This document shows, piece after piece, positions 17,544-26,570 of a stretch of DNA of 64,000 nt. The position numbers were made by a program, and so were the translations under genes. The first letter of the stretch is position 1; each line of letters starts with the position of its first letter. The DNA is from Angustibacter luteus (GTDB lineage Bacteria; Actinomycetota; Actinomycetes; Actinomycetales; Angustibacteraceae). The notes below the pieces were generated by a model. The model was not told the origin of the DNA. It did no database searches and worked only from the letters and a program-made list of their open reading frames with translations. The DNA is taken from positions 310,001 through 374,000 of the forward strand of contig NZ_BAABFP010000008.1 of NCBI RefSeq assembly GCF_039541115.1. The letters run 5' to 3'.

Positions 17544-18302
17544 CTACTGCCCCATGGCGTGCACGCCGCCGTCGACGTGCACGATCTCGCCCGTGGTGGC
17601 CGGGAACCAGTCGGACAGCAGCGCCACGCAGGCCTGAGCGGCCGGTACCGGGTCGTTGACGTCCCAGCCCAGCGGCGCCCGCGCACCCCAGGTGTCCTCG
17701 AACGCCTGGAAGCCCGGGATGGACTTGGCGGCAGTGGTCCGGATCGGGCCGGCGCTGACCAGGTTGGCGCGCACGCCCAGCGGCCCGAGATCCCTGGCGC
17801 AGTAGCGGTTCACCGCCTCGAAGGCGGCCTTGGACACGCCCATCCAGTCGTAGACCGGCCAGGCGTAGGAGCCGTCGAACGTCAGCCCCACGATGGACGA
17901 CCCACGCTGCAGCAGCGGCTGCGTCGCGACCGCCAGCGCCTTGAGCGAGTACGCCGAGGTGTGCAGCGCGGTCGCGACGTCGTCCCAGCCGGCCTCGAGG
18001 AAGTTGAACGCCCCGGCCGGCGCGAAACCGATCGAGTGCACCACGCCGTTCAGCCGGTCGGTGTGCTCGCCGACCCGCTCGGCCAGCGACGCCAGGTGGT
18101 CGGTGTCGGTGACGTCGAGCTCGAGCACCGGCGCGGCCGCGGGCAGCCGGCGAGCGATCACCTGGGTGATCTTCATCGTGCGGCCGAACGAGGTGAGCAC
18201 GACCTCCGCGCCCTGCTCCTGGGCCAGGCGGGCCACGTGGAACGCGATCGAGGAGTCGGTCAGCACTCCGGTCACGAGCAGCTTCTTGCCCTCGAGCAGC
18301 AT
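17544..18302 (-). CDS. fabI: Enoyl-ACP reductase FabI/InhA
   Basis: NADH-dependent last step of each fatty-acid elongation round (FAS II). About 252 residues; atypical short-chain dehydrogenase features: the start MLLEGKKLLVTGVLTDSSIA (nucleotide fold), the VHSIGFAP strand, the Y-x6-K catalytic pair in YDWMGVSKAAFE and NLVSAGPIRT near the substrate loop. ATG 18302 is preceded by GGAGAGGA. No fabG lies beside it, unlike many actinobacteria; it sits between ppk and the mutT1-like gene, which adjoin each other in Mycobacterium. Confidence 0.94.
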   Translation of the reverse strand: MLLEGKKLLVTGVLTDSSIAFHVARLAQEQGAEVVLTSFGRTMKITQVIARRLPAAAPVLELDVTDTDHLASLAERVGEHTDRLNGVVHSIGFAPAGAFNFLEAGWDDVATALHTSAYSLKALAVATQPLLQRGSSIVGLTFDGSYAWPVYDWMGVSKAAFEAVNRYCARDLGPLGVRANLVSAGPIRTTAAKSIPGFQAFEDTWGARAPLGWDVNDPVPAAQACVALLSDWFPATTGEIVHVDGGVHAMGQ

Positions 18303-18418
18303 GCGACGTCCTCTCCCTGGGGTGGTCGTACCGGTCCGCTTTGCGGACAGGTTGTGGAGCATACCGAGCACCGGTGCCACCATCGGTCCATGAGGCCGAC
18401 CACGCCCCGAGGCTGCCG

Positions 18419-19390
18419 GTGACCGCGCAGGTGGTCGCCCTGCCCGCACCGGTGGACGACGGCACCGTGCGGGCCGCCGGTGCGCTGCTCTGGCGCGGGC
18501 GCGGCAAGGGGCTCGAGGTCGCCGTCGTGCACCGGCCCAAGTACGACGACTGGTCGTGGCCGAAGGGGAAGCTGGACCCGGGTGAGTCCTGGGCGGAGGC
18601 CGCGGTCCGCGAGGTGCTGGAGGAGACCGGCCTGCACGCCCGCCTGGGCATCCCCCTGCCGCTGGCCCGGTACGAGGTCGGCACCAGCCGCCCCTACCGG
18701 CGCAAGGTCGTGCAGTACTGGGCCGCGCAGGTGGTGGCCAGCGGCGGGCACCTGACCGACGAGGTGGACGAGGTGCGCTGGCTACCCGCCGACCAGGCCC
18801 GCGGTCGCCTGCACTACCGGCGCGACCAGGTGCAGCTCGACGCGCTGATCGAGGCCGACGCCCATGGCACCATCGACGCCCGGCCGCTGCTCGTCGTCCG
18901 GCACGCGAGCAGCGTGTCGCGTCGTCGGTGGAAGCAGGACGACGTCCAGCGCCCGCTCGACGAGGCTGGTCGCGAGCGCGCGAGCGAGCTGATCCCGTTG
19001 CTGTCCGCCTACCAGGTGCAACGGCTGGTGACCTCGGACGCCGAGCGCTGCGCGGCGACGCTGGCGCCGTACGCGCGGGCGACCGGTGGCCGGCTACGCG
19101 GCCGGCACGCTCTCAGCGAGGAAGGGTTCGCCGCCGACGCCGGGGGCGCCGTGAGGGTCGTGGCCAAGCTGCTGGCCAAGGGTGAGCCGGCCGCGCTGTG
19201 CACGCACCGCCCGGTGCTGCCGACCGTGCTCGGGGCCCTCGCGGAGCGGTCGGCGTCCGAGCGGGTGGCCGCCGCGCTGCGCGAGTCCGCGGGCCCCGGC
19301 CTGGTCAAGGGTGAGGTCCTGGTGGCACACGTGAGCGGTCAGGGCGAGGACGCCCGGGTCGTCGCCGTGGAACGGCACGACACGTACTGA
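18419..19390 (+). CDS. mutT1: MutT1-like NUDIX hydrolase with histidine-phosphatase domain
   Basis: Two-domain sanitising enzyme of the MutT1 type (8-oxo-dGTP and diadenosine polyphosphate hydrolysis in mycobacteria). The N-terminal NUDIX box is GKLDPGESWAEAAVREVL followed by EETGL (about residues 47-69). The C-terminal half is a phosphoglycerate-mutase-like domain with LLVVRHASS (RH motif) and CTHRPVLPT. 323 residues from GTG 18419. It is divergent from fabI and lies between ppk and pstS, as expected for an actinobacterial mutT1. Confidence 0.88.
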   Translation: MTAQVVALPAPVDDGTVRAAGALLWRGRGKGLEVAVVHRPKYDDWSWPKGKLDPGESWAEAAVREVLEETGLHARLGIPLPLARYEVGTSRPYRRKVVQYWAAQVVASGGHLTDEVDEVRWLPADQARGRLHYRRDQVQLDALIEADAHGTIDARPLLVVRHASSVSRRRWKQDDVQRPLDEAGRERASELIPLLSAYQVQRLVTSDAERCAATLAPYARATGGRLRGRHALSEEGFAADAGGAVRVVAKLLAKGEPAALCTHRPVLPTVLGALAERSASERVAAALRESAGPGLVKGEVLVAHVSGQGEDARVVAVERHDTY

Positions 19391-19453
19391 CTCAGCTCGT
19401 TCACCTGGCGCTCGCCGCAGGGCCCGGTGCCGGACGACGACCCGCCCGCAGGC

Positions 19454-19475
19454 GTTCACCCCCCGTTCACCTGGG
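19454..19475 (+). promoter_or_regulatory. PHO-box-like direct repeat upstream of pstS
   Basis: GTTCACC at 19454-19460 is repeated at 19465-19471, exactly 11 bp apart. This is the unit and period of Streptomyces PhoP (PHO) boxes. The pair lies about 95 bp before the pstS start. A further GTTCACC at 19399, followed 11 bp later by GCTCGCC, may be a second, weaker pair. Phosphate-starvation control of pst is therefore likely. Confidence 0.7.
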
Positions 19476-19565
19476 TCCGGCCATCGCTTCACTCAGCCTG
19501 CTTAGCGTCCGTAGCGACGCGGCGCCCTGCCACGTCGCGACCTCACACGAAAGACGGACGACACT

Positions 19566-20660
19566 GTGACGATCAAGCGAGTGGGCCGGTTCGCCGGCGT
19601 GGCGCTCGTCGGCGCCCTGGCCCTGACGGCCTGCGGCTCCGACAACAACAGCAACGACGCCGCGGGGGCTGCCTCGTCCAGCTCGTGCCCCTCCGGCACG
19701 CTGAACGGCGAAGGCTCCTCGGCGCAGAAGAACGCGATCGACGAGGCCATCGCCTCCTTCGGTGACACGTGCTCGGCGGCCAAGGTCAACTACAACCCGA
19801 CCGGCTCCGGCGCGGGCATCAAGCAGTTCATCGCCGCCCAGGTCGACTTCGCCGGCTCCGACTCCGCCCTCAACGCCGACAAGGGCGAGCCGGCCGACGC
19901 GGCCAAGCGCTGCCAGGGCAACCCGGCCTGGAACCTGCCCATGGTCACCGGCCCGATCGCCGTCGCCTACAAGCTCGACGGCGTCGACAAGCTGGTCGTG
20001 ACGCCCGAGCTCGCGGCCAACATCTTCAGCGGCAAGATCACCACCTGGAACGACCCGGCGATCGCCAAGGTCAACCCGGACGCGAAGCTGCCGTCGACCG
20101 CCATCAAGGTGTTCTTCCGCTCCGACGAGTCCGGCACCACCGAGAACTTCACCAAGTGGCTGCACGCCGCTGCGCCGTCCGCCTGGACCGCCGACCCGGG
20201 CAAGAAGTGGACCGGCAAGGGCGAGGGCAAGGAGAAGTCGGCCGGCGTCACCGACGGTGTGAGCAACACCGACGGCGGCATCACCTACGTCGAGTGGTCG
20301 TACGCGAAGGACGCCAAGCTCGGCGTCGCGCAGGTCGACAACGGCGGCGGCCCGGTCGAGCTCACCGCCGACACGGTGTCCAAGTCCGTGGCGACCGCGA
20401 CCCAGGTGGGGACCGGTAACGACCTGGCCCTCAAGCTGGACTACGCGACCAAGGAGCCCGGCGCCTACCCGGTCATCCTGGTCACCTACGAGGTCGTCTG
20501 CAGCAAGGGCCTGGAGGCCGGCCAGACCGCGCTCCTGAAGTCCTTCCTGACGCACTTCTCGGGCACCGAGTTCCAGGGCACCCTGCCGGACCTCGGCTAC
20601 GCGCCGCTGCCCAGCGACCTGCAGTCCAAGGTGACCGCGGCCGTCGCCGCGATCAGCTGA
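19566..20660 (+). CDS. pstS: Phosphate ABC transporter substrate-binding lipoprotein PstS
   Basis: Extracellular phosphate receptor anchored by lipid. 364 residues with a signal peptide ending in the lipobox LTAC (Cys about 23), a Ser/Asn-rich linker and the PstS domain: GEGSSAQKNAI, YNPTGSGAGIKQFIAAQVDFAGSD (read as two phosphate-loop segments) and FFRSDESGTTENF, which contribute the Ser/Thr/Asp phosphate ligands. First gene of pstSCAB, behind the PHO-box-like repeat and followed by a strong hairpin. Confidence 0.95.
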   Translation: MTIKRVGRFAGVALVGALALTACGSDNNSNDAAGAASSSSCPSGTLNGEGSSAQKNAIDEAIASFGDTCSAAKVNYNPTGSGAGIKQFIAAQVDFAGSDSALNADKGEPADAAKRCQGNPAWNLPMVTGPIAVAYKLDGVDKLVVTPELAANIFSGKITTWNDPAIAKVNPDAKLPSTAIKVFFRSDESGTTENFTKWLHAAAPSAWTADPGKKWTGKGEGKEKSAGVTDGVSNTDGGITYVEWSYAKDAKLGVAQVDNGGGPVELTADTVSKSVATATQVGTGNDLALKLDYATKEPGAYPVILVTYEVVCSKGLEAGQTALLKSFLTHFSGTEFQGTLPDLGYAPLPSDLQSKVTAAVAAIS

Positions 20661-20676
20661 CCCAACGCCGGTGCCA

Positions 20677-20715
20677 AGCCGCCTCTCCCGTGCCGGGAAC
20701 ACGGGAGAGGCGGCT
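20677..20715 (+). terminator. 16-bp perfect hairpin between pstS and pstC
   Basis: Arms 20677-20692 and 20700-20715 are exact complements (AGCCGCCTCTCCCGTG) around a 7-base loop, 14 bp after the pstS stop, followed by GGTTTCCC. It probably acts as a partial terminator or mRNA stabiliser, letting PstS be made in excess over the membrane subunits. Confidence 0.75.
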
Positions 20716-20752
20716 GGTTTCCCTTCGGGGGCAACGATGACGAGAGGCTGCG

Positions 20753-21769
20753 ATGTCCGTAGCGACACCACCGGCTGACCTGCTCGGGGACGGCGACCCG
20801 CACGACCCGGCCTCGTCCGGGCCCGGCGACGGCGCGTCCACCGGGCGCCTGGGTGACCGGCTCTTCGCCGGCGCCGCCCGCGGGTCCGGCCTGCTGATCA
20901 TCGCCATGGTCACGCTGGTCGGCGTCTTCCTGGTCAGCCAGGCCGTCCCGTCGCTGGCCGACAACCACGCCAACTTCCTCACCTCCCGGGTCTGGGACGT
21001 GGACGGGCCGACCCTGCGGTTCGGCATCGCCGACCTGCTCTGGGTCACCGTGATCGTCGCGACGGTGGCGATGATCATCGCGGTGCCGATCGCGATCGGG
21101 GTCGCGCTCTTCCTCACGCAGTACGCCCCCAGGCGCCTGGCCAGCCCGTTCGCCGCGCTGGTCGACCTGCTCGCCGCGGTGCCGTCGATCATCTTCGGCC
21201 TGTGGGGCATCAAGATCCTCGGACCCTACGTGCTGCACGCCCAGGGTTGGATCGAGACCGCGTTCGGCTGGTTCCCGCTGTTCTCGTCGGACACCACCAT
21301 CAACTCGGCCGGCACCATCTTCCTCGCCTCGATCGTGCTGGCGATCATGATCCTGCCGATCGTCACCGCGCTGTCCCGCGAGGTGTTCGCCCAGACCCCG
21401 AACGCGCACAAGGAAGCGGCGCTCGCCCTGGGGGCCACCAAGTGGGAGGTCATCCGGACCGCCGTCCTGCCGTTCGGGCGTCCGGGAGTCATCTCCGCCG
21501 CCATGCTCGGCCTCGGTCGGGCGCTGGGCGAGACCATCGCCGTCACGATCATCGTCAGCAGCCTGGCCGGTGGGACGTCGTGGTCGTGGTCGCTGTTCAA
21601 CGGCGGCGAGACCTTCGCGAGCCGCATCGCCAACAACGCGGCCGAGTTCGACAGCCCGCAGAAGGCCGGTGCGTTCATTGCCGCCGGCCTGGTCCTGTTC
21701 ATCCTGACGTTCATCGTCAACGCGATCGCTCGAGTGGTCATCGAGCGCAGGAAGGCGTTCACCGAATGA
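20753..21769 (+). CDS. pstC: Phosphate ABC transporter permease PstC
   Basis: One half of the membrane channel of the high-affinity phosphate importer. 338 residues: a hydrophilic N-terminus of ~45 residues, six predicted membrane helices, and the cytoplasmic EAA loop ([20 protein letters not shown]) that contacts Pst[16 protein letters not shown] is the typical helix after the loop. Its TGA overlaps the pstA start (ATGA), giving translational coupling. Confidence 0.95.
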   Translation: MSVATPPADLLGDGDPHDPASSGPGDGASTGRLGDRLFAGAARGSGLLIIAMVTLVGVFLVSQAVPSLADNHANFLTSRVWDVDGPTLRFGIADLLWVTVIVATVAMIIAVPIAIGVALFLTQYAPRRLASPFAALVDLLAAVPSIIFGLWGIKILGPYVLHAQGWIETAFGWFPLFSSDTTINSAGTIFLASIVLAIMILPIVTALSREVFAQTPNAHKEAALALGATKWEVIRTAVLPFGRPGVISAAMLGLGRALGETIAVTIIVSSLAGGTSWSWSLFNGGETFASRIANNAAEFDSPQKAGAFIAAGLVLFILTFIVNAIARVVIERRKAFTE

Positions 21770-22677
21770 GCATCCTGACGGCCGACCCGCCGACCGCCGA
21801 GGTCGGGGACGACCAGCTGACGCACCGTTCGCGCGGGCGGCAGGTGCGCAACGCCGCCGCCACCGTGATCGTGGTGGCCTGCTTCCTGATCGCCATCGTC
21901 CCGCTGGCATGGATCCTGTTCACCGTGGTGAGCAAGGGCTTCCACCTGCTGCTCGACGTCCACTGGTGGACCAACTCCCAGCAGGGGATCACGGCTCGGC
22001 GGGTCGGCGGCGGCGCGTACCACGCGATCGTCGGCACCTTGCTGCAGGCACTGGTCACCGCGATCATCTCGGTGCCGATCGGCGTCCTGACCGCCGTCTA
22101 CCTGGTGGAGTACGGCCGCGGGAAGCTCGCGCGCGTGGTCAGCTTCATGGTGGACATCCTCACCGGCATCCCGTCGATCGTCGCCGCCCTGTTCATCTAC
22201 GCCCTCTGGGTCACCACGCTCGGGCTGAACCGGGTCGCGTTCGCCGTCTCGCTGGCCCTGGTGCTGCTGATGGTGCCGGTCGTCGTCCGGTCCACCGAGG
22301 AGATGCTCAAGCTCGTCCCGAACGAGCTGCGCGAGGCGTCCTACGCCCTCGGGGTGCCGAAGTGGCGCACGATCGTGCTGGTCGTCCTGCCGACGGCCTT
22401 CAGCGGCATCGTCACCGGCGTCCTGCTCGGCCTGGCCCGGGTGATGGGCGAGACCGCGCCGCTGCTGATCCTCGGGCCGTACGCGAAGTCCATCAACACC
22501 GACCTTTTCAACGGGTTCATGGCCGCACTGCCGACCATGATCAACCAGGACCGCACCGAGGTGCTCCAGCCCGCGCTGGACCGGGTCTGGGCCGCCGCGC
22601 TCACCCTGGTGCTCCTGATCCTCGTCCTCAGTATCGCCGGGCGGATCGTGGCTCGCCTCGGTGCCGTCAAGCAGTAG
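21766..22677 (+). CDS. pstA: Phosphate ABC transporter permease PstA
   Basis: Second channel subunit, 303 residues. ATG 21766 overlaps the pstC stop by four bases. Six hydrophobic helices; the EAA loop is [20 protein letters not shown], followed by [30 protein letters not shown] is a conserved helix before it. It lies 23 bp before pstB in the same operon. Confidence 0.95.
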   Translation: MSILTADPPTAEVGDDQLTHRSRGRQVRNAAATVIVVACFLIAIVPLAWILFTVVSKGFHLLLDVHWWTNSQQGITARRVGGGAYHAIVGTLLQALVTAIISVPIGVLTAVYLVEYGRGKLARVVSFMVDILTGIPSIVAALFIYALWVTTLGLNRVAFAVSLALVLLMVPVVVRSTEEMLKLVPNELREASYALGVPKWRTIVLVVLPTAFSGIVTGVLLGLARVMGETAPLLILGPYAKSINTDLFNGFMAALPTMINQDRTEVLQPALDRVWAAALTLVLLILVLSIAGRIVARLGAVKQ

Positions 22678-22700
22678 TCACAACGGAGTCTGGAGCCACT

Positions 22701-23477
22701 ATGGCCAAGCGCATCGACGTCAAGGACCTGAACGCCTACTACGGCGGTTTCAAGGCGGTCGAGGACGTCACGATGACCGTCGAGCCGCGATCGGTGACGG
22801 CGTTCATCGGGCCGTCCGGCTGCGGCAAGTCGACCTTCCTGCGGACCCTGAACCGGATGCACGAGGTGATCCCGGGCGCCCGCGTCGAGGGGTCGATCCG
22901 GCTGGACGACCGTGACCTGTACGGGGGCGAGGTCGACCCGGTCGCCGTGCGCCGCACGGTGGGCATGGTGTTCCAGCGACCGAACCCGTTCCCGACGATG
23001 TCGATCTTCGACAACGTCGCCGCGGGCCTGAAGCTGAACGGCGTGAAGAACAAGGCCCGGGTCTCGGAGGTCGTCGAGAAGTCGCTGCGCGCCGCGAACC
23101 TGTGGACCGAGGTCAAGGACCGGCTCGCCAAGCCGGGCGCGGGGCTCTCGGGCGGTCAGCAGCAGCGGCTGTGCATCGCCCGGGCCATCGCGGTCGAGCC
23201 GCAGGTGCTGCTGATGGACGAGCCGTGCTCCGCGCTCGACCCGATCTCGACGCTGGCGATCGAGGACCTGATCAGCCAGCTGAAGTCGCGGTACACGATC
23301 GTCATCGTCACGCACAACATGCAGCAGGCTGCGCGGGTCTCGGACCGGACCGCCTTCTTCAACCTCGCGGCGACCGGCAAGCCCGGCCGGCTCATCGAGA
23401 TCGGCGACACCACGAAGATCTTCAGCAACCCCGTCGAGCGCGCCACCGAGGACTACATCTCCGGCCGCTTCGGCTAA
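22701..23477 (+). CDS. pstB: Phosphate ABC transporter ATPase PstB
   Basis: ATPase that drives the importer. 258 residues with Walker [11 protein letters not shown]-loop FQRPNPFP (the Pro-Asn-Pro-Phe-Pro motif typical of PstB), signature LSGGQQQR, Walker B VLLMDEP and H-loop VTHNM. It ends the pstSCAB operon; a copy of the dispersed palindromic repeat begins 16 bp after its stop. No PhoU-type regulator follows it directly; the DUF47 protein further on belongs to the Pit transporter. Confidence 0.96.
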   Translation: MAKRIDVKDLNAYYGGFKAVEDVTMTVEPRSVTAFIGPSGCGKSTFLRTLNRMHEVIPGARVEGSIRLDDRDLYGGEVDPVAVRRTVGMVFQRPNPFPTMSIFDNVAAGLKLNGVKNKARVSEVVEKSLRAANLWTEVKDRLAKPGAGLSGGQQQRLCIARAIAVEPQVLLMDEPCSALDPISTLAIEDLISQLKSRYTIVIVTHNMQQAARVSDRTAFFNLAATGKPGRLIEIGDTTKIFSNPVERATEDYISGRFG

Positions 23478-23493
23478 CCCCCACGCCCCCCCC

Positions 23494-23570
23494 CGCTTCC
23501 GCCACTCAGTCCGGTTTCCGCCGCCCAGGCCGGTTTCGGAGTCCGTAGACCGGCTTGGGTGGCGGAGGCC
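23494..23570. repeat. Dispersed palindromic element, copy B (left arm complete)
   Basis: The left arm has two ~20-bp units (CGCTTCCGCCACTCAGTCCG and the related next unit), closely matching copy A; the right arm is short (about 23548-23566). It lies between pstB and the AbiEi-like gene, and copy C on the far side of that gene has the opposite pattern. Confidence 0.75.
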
Positions 23571-23619
23571 CTGTGGACGACGGTCTCGGATCGACGCGCT
23601 CGACGGCCAGGCTGGGGCT

Positions 23620-24702
23620 ATGCCTGAGTCACGTGAGCTGCCGATGCCCTTCAGCCGCGAGCAAGCCCTGGCACGCGGCTGGACCCGCCACCAGGTCTGC
23701 CACCGGGTCCGCACCGGCCAGTGGCTCGCCCTGCGTCGGGGGTGGTACGCCGAGGCGACGCGATTTCATGAGCTGGGATCTCGCGCTCGCCACCTCGTCT
23801 CGCTAGTCGCCACCCTGCGCTACCGGGGTGCACCGGACGTCGGGAGCCACTTGTCGGCAGCGGCGGCCTGGGGCTGGCCACTCCCCTTCAACGGTTCCGG
23901 GCCGGCGACGGTGACCAGCCCCGACCTGGCGAGGTCCGGCCGCCGGCGCGCGTCGCTCGTCGTCCAGATCGCCACCTTGCCGCAACTCGACGTCCGCCAC
24001 AGGACGATCCGCATCGGCGACGACCACCACACCATCGCGCTCACCAGCCCGGCGCGAACGCTGGCCGACTGCCTCCGGCACCTCCGGCAGGAGGACGCCG
24101 TGGCGATCATGGACGCGGCGATCCGGATGGGCGACAGCAGCATCGAAGCCGTCCGCGAGGTGCTCGACCGGCAGGAGCCGTGGCCGTACCTGGCCAACGG
24201 CAGGCACGGCTTGGAGCTGGTCGACCCGCGTCGCGAGTCCTACCTGGAGAGCTACTCGTTCGTACGGCTGGCCCATCGCGGCCTCCATCCCGAGCCCCAG
24301 GTGACGATCCGCGACGCCACCGGCCGGTTCGTGGCGCGAGTGGACGGCTGGCTGGACGAGCACGCCATTGCCCTCGAGGCCGACGGTCGGGCCAAGTACC
24401 TGTCCGAGGCCGGTGACGCCCCGAGCACCGGGGACGTCGTCCGCAGCGTGCGGTCGACCATGGCCGCCCAGATGGAGCGCGAGCTGGAGCTGCGCTCGCT
24501 CGGGGTCACCGTCGTCCGCTGGGGGACCTCCGAGGCGGTGCGACACCCGGATCGGCTTGCCGGGAGGGTCGAGGCCGCCAAGCGCACGGCCAGCCGGGCC
24601 GCGTTCACCGGCACGGTCGAGAGGGCAGATCCCTGCAGCCTCCGCCACCCAACCCGCGTTTGGGGCACGGCTCACCGGCCCGAGCGGCGGAAACCGGCCT
24701 GA
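23620..24702 (+). CDS. AbiEi-like winged-helix protein with DUF559-like C-terminus
   Basis: 360 residues. The N-terminal ~50 residues (EQALARGWTRHQVCHRVRTG, ALRRGWY) resemble the AbiEi antitoxin winged helix of type IV toxin-antitoxin systems. The C-terminal part has a DUF559/very-short-patch-like nuclease pattern (RVDGWLDEHAIALEADG, with Asp, Glu and Asp-Gly). Such stand-alone proteins are common in actinobacteria and unassigned; no AbiEii toxin is adjacent. The last ~20 codons are read through repeat copy C, which supplies the stop, so the native C-terminus was probably replaced. It is bracketed by repeats B and C. Confidence 0.75.
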   Translation: MPESRELPMPFSREQALARGWTRHQVCHRVRTGQWLALRRGWYAEATRFHELGSRARHLVSLVATLRYRGAPDVGSHLSAAAAWGWPLPFNGSGPATVTSPDLARSGRRRASLVVQIATLPQLDVRHRTIRIGDDHHTIALTSPARTLADCLRHLRQEDAVAIMDAAIRMGDSSIEAVREVLDRQEPWPYLANGRHGLELVDPRRESYLESYSFVRLAHRGLHPEPQVTIRDATGRFVARVDGWLDEHAIALEADGRAKYLSEAGDAPSTGDVVRSVRSTMAAQMERELELRSLGVTVVRWGTSEAVRHPDRLAGRVEAAKRTASRAAFTGTVERADPCSLRHPTRVWGTAHRPERRKPA

Positions 24703-24718
24703 GCGGCGGAAGCGTGGG
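24639..24718. repeat. Dispersed palindromic element, copy C (right arm complete)
   Basis: A right arm of two units (24676-24718: GGCGGAAACCGGCCTGAGCG and neighbours) nearly identical to the right arm of copy A, preceded by a degenerate left arm starting TCCGCCACCCAA. It overlaps the last codons of the AbiEi-like gene and ends 10 bp before the pit stop. Confidence 0.75.
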
Positions 24719-24727
24719 TGCTGGGGG

Positions 24728-25720
24728 TTACATGAAGAGGTGGATCACGAAGTAGCTCACGGCGGCGACGATGCCGGCGCCGGGCATGGTCAGCACCCAG
24801 GCGGTGACGATGTTCGTGGCCACACCCCAGCGGACGGCGGAGAGCCGCTTGGTCGCGCCGACGCCCATGATCGCGGTCGTGATGACGTGCGTCGTCGAGA
24901 TGGGCGCACCGAACACGCGACCGGCGATCCACAGGATCGAGGCCGCCGTGGTCTCGGCGGCGAAACCCTGCGGCGGGTCGAGGTGGATGATGCGCCGTCC
25001 CAGGGTGCGCATGATCCGCCAGCCGCCGGAGTAGGTGCCGAGGCTGATCACCGTCGCCGAGATCAGCAGCACCCAGGGCGGGATTCCGGAGCCGGTGTGG
25101 TACCCGCCGACCGTCAGGGCGAGGACGACGACACCGGCGGTCTTCGAGGCGTCCTGCAGCCCGTGGCCGAACGCCATCGCGGCCGCTGAGACGGTCTGCG
25201 CCGACCGGAAGCCACGAGCGGTCTTGCCCGGGTTCGACCGCCGGAACAGCCACAGGATGACCAGCATCAGGATGTAGCCACCGATGAGGCCGACGAAGGG
25301 CGACAGGATCATCGGGATGACGACCTTGTCCCAGACGCCGGACCACAGCACGGTCGCCGAGCCGGCGAGCGCGGCGCCCACCAGGCCACCGATCAGCGCG
25401 TGCGAGGACGAGGACGGCAGGCCGAACCACCAGGTCAGCAGGTTCCAGCCGATCGCGCCGATCAGCGCGGCGGCGCAGATCGCCAGTCCGGTCGAGCCGG
25501 ACGGCGGGTCGATGATGCCCTTGCCGACGGTGTCGGCGACCCTCTGACCGGCGAACGCACCGACGAAGTTGGCCACCGCCGCCATGCCCAGCGCCACCCG
25601 GGGGGTCAGGGCCCGGGTCGAGATCGAGGTCGCGATCGCGTTGGCCGAGTCATGGAACCCGTTGGTGTAGTTGAACACCATGGCAAGCGTGATGACCGCG
25701 ATGATCGGGAGCAGGTCCAC
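24728..25720 (-). CDS. pit: Inorganic phosphate transporter, PiT family
   Basis: Low-affinity, cation-coupled phosphate (or metal-phosphate) permease in the inner membrane. 330 residues with about ten helices; the PiT signature GFHDSANAIATSIST is near residue 21 and its inverted counterpart is in AMAFGHGLQDASKTAGV. It starts 5 bp after the DUF47/PhoU-like gene, the classic pair. Together with pstSCAB the region encodes both high- and low-affinity uptake. Confidence 0.94.
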   Translation of the reverse strand: MDLLPIIAVITLAMVFNYTNGFHDSANAIATSISTRALTPRVALGMAAVANFVGAFAGQRVADTVGKGIIDPPSGSTGLAICAAALIGAIGWNLLTWWFGLPSSSSHALIGGLVGAALAGSATVLWSGVWDKVVIPMILSPFVGLIGGYILMLVILWLFRRSNPGKTARGFRSAQTVSAAAMAFGHGLQDASKTAGVVVLALTVGGYHTGSGIPPWVLLISATVISLGTYSGGWRIMRTLGRRIIHLDPPQGFAAETTAASILWIAGRVFGAPISTTHVITTAIMGVGATKRLSAVRWGVATNIVTAWVLTMPGAGIVAAVSYFVIHLFM

Positions 25721-25725
25721 GAGGG

Positions 25726-26346
25726 TCAGGACTCCTTGACCGCGATGCTCTCGACCGTGTGCGCCACCGTCTCGAAGGCGTCGATGGCGTGCTCGAGGCC
25801 CTCGACGACGTCCTTCAGCTTCAGGATGGCGGTGGCCTTGAGGTCACCGTCGAACAGCTCGGCGAGCAGGCGGCGGTACACCTGGTCGCCCTGGTTCTCG
25901 AGCCGGTTGATCTCGATCCAGTACTCCGCGAGGTCCTTCATCGAGCGCAGCCGGGGCATCGCCTCGGCGGTCAGCTCGGACATCCGGACCAGCACCTCGA
26001 CCTGGCTGGCGACGCCCGCCGGGAGCTGGCCGATCTGGTACAGCACGATGCGGTCGACCGCGGACTCCATGTGGTCCATGCAGTCGTCCAGGTTCGAGGC
26101 CAGCGAGTAGATGTCCTCGCGGTCGAACGGCGTGATGAACGAGGAGTTCACCTTGCGCATGATCTCGTGGGTCGACTCGTCGGCGGCGTGCTCGGCGTCC
26201 TTCATCTGCCGGGCCAGGTCCTCGCGGGCCGAGGTGTCCGCGCCGAGCACCTGGGTGAGCAGCGCGCTGCCCTTGACCAGGTGCTGCGACTGGTCGGAGA
26301 ACAGGTCGTAGAAGCTGGTGTCCTTCGGGGAGAGACTGAATCTCAC
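25726..26346 (-). CDS. DUF47 / PhoU-like accessory protein of the Pit transporter
   Basis: All-helical 206-residue protein of the TIGR00153 family, which folds like PhoU and binds metals through E/DxxxD pairs (for example DREDIYSLASNLDDCMDHME and RLENQGDQVYRRLL). It is thought to control Pit activity. GTG 26346 has GGAGAAG upstream; in-frame sequence beyond it is not protein-like. First gene of the two-gene phoU-like/pit operon, divergent from the ABC exporter. Confidence 0.9.
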   Translation of the reverse strand: MRFSLSPKDTSFYDLFSDQSQHLVKGSALLTQVLGADTSAREDLARQMKDAEHAADESTHEIMRKVNSSFITPFDREDIYSLASNLDDCMDHMESAVDRIVLYQIGQLPAGVASQVEVLVRMSELTAEAMPRLRSMKDLAEYWIEINRLENQGDQVYRRLLAELFDGDLKATAILKLKDVVEGLEHAIDAFETVAHTVESIAVKES

Positions 26347-26570
26347 GTTGCTTCTCCGGGCAGATCGGCGGTCAAGGAACGGGGGGGACACGCCCCACGG
26401 ATCAGCGCGGGCGACTGACCGCGAACAGCGGCCAGGGACGATGGTAGGTGCTCCGGGGGCCTCCCTGTCACCTGGTGGTCCGCCACGCCCGCCCAGACGG
26501 GACAACACGCCGTCCCGCTGCCCTCGTTTAGGCCATGATGTGGCCGACCACACACCGACGAGGGGGGCCT

